Shown here: piece by piece, positions 12,405-12,946 of the stretch
How positions within the stretch are numbered: the first letter of the stretch is position 1
Layout: each line of letters begins with the position of its first letter
Assembly: GCA_937858255.1 (NCBI GenBank)
Contig: CALLZQ010000470.1
Coordinates: forward strand, 1-12,946
DNA length: 12,946 bases
Reading direction: 5' to 3'
Origin: an uncultured Tabrizicola sp.
GTDB taxonomy: Bacteria > Pseudomonadota > Alphaproteobacteria > Rhodobacterales > Rhodobacteraceae
Translations under genes and position numbers: made by a program
Notes under the pieces: model-generated
Told to the model about the DNA's origin: nothing
Database searches by the model: none
What the model saw: only the letters and a program-made list of their open reading frames with translations

Positions 12405-12946
12405 TCAGAATACGGCGGCTTCGTCGCCGAACCACTTCTTGATCATGGTGTTCAGCGAGCCGTCATCCTTGAGCGTCTGGATGGCCGCGTTGAACTTTTC
12501 CTTCAGCTCGGTGTCGCTCTCGCGCAGGCCCATGCCGACGCCGCCGCCCAGTTGCACCTCATTGGCCAGCAGCACCAGCGCGCCACCCGACTCGGCCGCG
12601 ACCGGGGCCAGATAGTCCTTGTCGGCGAAGACCGCATCGGCCTCGCCATTCTTCACCGCCGCGACGGTTTCATCGGGGGTTGCGAATTCCAGCAGCGTTG
12701 CACCCGACTCGGCCACATAGCCGGCCTGAATGGTGCCGACCTGCGCCGCGATCACCGCGCCTTCGCCGGTCTTGGCATCGGCGGTCAGCGCCATATAGGC
12801 GGACGAGGCCGGCGGGATGTAGTTCTGGGTAAAGTCGATGACCTTGTCACGCTCTTCGGTGATCGACATGCCGGCCATGATGGTGTCGTAGTTGCCCGAT
12901 TGCAGGTTCGGGATGATCGAATCCCAGTCATTCGTGACCCATTCGC
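12405..12946 (-). CDS. Polar amino acid/amine ABC transporter periplasmic binding protein (5' end off window)
   Basis: The last 179 or so residues of a family 3 solute-binding protein; the frame is open to the right edge, so start and signal peptide are missing. An internal ATG at 12876-12878 is not the true start, because homologous sequence (WDSIIPNLQSGNYDTIMAGM) continues upstream of it. The stretch MSITEERDKVIDFTQNY is the family signature that links the two lobes; VGTIQAGYVAE and the AAVKNGEADAVFADKDYLAP segment contribute ligand contacts; the C-terminal helix ends SLNTMIKKWFGDEAAVF. The protein would capture an amino acid or amine in the periplasm and deliver it to the two permeases immediately downstream. 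Ligand identity cannot be read from this part. Confidence 0.93.
   Translation of the reverse strand, partial: EWVTNDWDSIIPNLQSGNYDTIMAGMSITEERDKVIDFTQNYIPPASSAYMALTADAKTGEGAVIAAQVGTIQAGYVAESGATLLEFATPDETVAAVKNGEADAVFADKDYLAPVAAESGGALVLLANEVQLGGGVGMGLRESDTELKEKFNAAIQTLKDDGSLNTMIKKWFGDEAAVF

Noticed and set aside
1..12946. Mobile element, phage or anti-phage defence system
   Set aside because: No transposase, integrase, terminal repeats, toxin-antitoxin pair, nuclease or CRISPR-like repeat was seen, and composition and gene style are even across the window.

Overview
The window is high-GC DNA with strong G/C preference at third codon positions. Its gene content (a PilM/GspL-like protein, SIMPL protein, MetY-type enzyme and an amine/amino-acid uptake and gamma-glutamylation cluster) suggests an alphaproteobacterium of the Rhodobacteraceae (Paracoccus/Rhodobacter/roseobacter-like). 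That placement is inferred from protein style, since no rRNA or other marker gene is present. Coding density is very high and no gene-free stretch exceeds 300 bases; the longest is 175 bases (1023-1197).

Layout. Bases 1-1022 (minus) hold the N-terminal part of a PilM/GspL-like protein with a long Pro/Glu/Ala-rich tail; the gene runs off the left edge. It is divergent from a secreted SIMPL-domain protein (1198-1902, plus). A perfect hairpin (1908-1930) separates that gene from a convergent MetY-type O-acetylhomoserine sulfhydrylase (1937-3229, minus). A VOC-fold protein (3348-3761, plus) and a TetR/BetI-like regulator (3885-4472, plus) follow. The regulator is preceded by two copies of the inverted repeat TTGACC-N4-GGTCAA, one perfect and one with a single mismatch.

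From 4469 to the right edge everything is on the minus strand. Read in the direction of transcription (right to left) the order is: polar amino-acid type periplasmic binding protein (truncated at the right edge), two ABC permeases overlapping by 4 bases, a glutamine-synthetase-like ligase, a class I glutamine amidotransferase, a second glutamine-synthetase-like ligase, an FAD amine oxidase of the PuuB type overlapping the ligase by 4 bases, and a DegT/DnrJ-type PLP aminotransferase. The likely logic is the gamma-glutamylation route known from E. coli Puu: import an amine, cap it with glutamate, oxidise the capped amine, and release glutamate with the amidase. No aldehyde dehydrogenase (PuuC) or class III aminotransferase (PuuE) is in the window, and no ABC ATPase is visible; these may lie outside it. 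The substrate cannot be read from sequence: putrescine, another polyamine, ethanolamine or an alkylamine are all possible.

The gaps inside this cluster hold clear dyad symmetries: a 12-bp stem between binding protein and permease, a 9-bp stem plus a 12-base palindrome between permease and ligase, a long imperfect stem between ligase and amidotransferase, and two perfect 17-base palindromes in front of the aminotransferase. These suggest tuned expression inside the run of genes and separate control of the aminotransferase. I saw no mobile element, CRISPR array, phage gene or RNA gene. The most notable points are the two-ligase amine cluster ending in an unexpected DegT enzyme, and the paired operators in front of the TetR gene.
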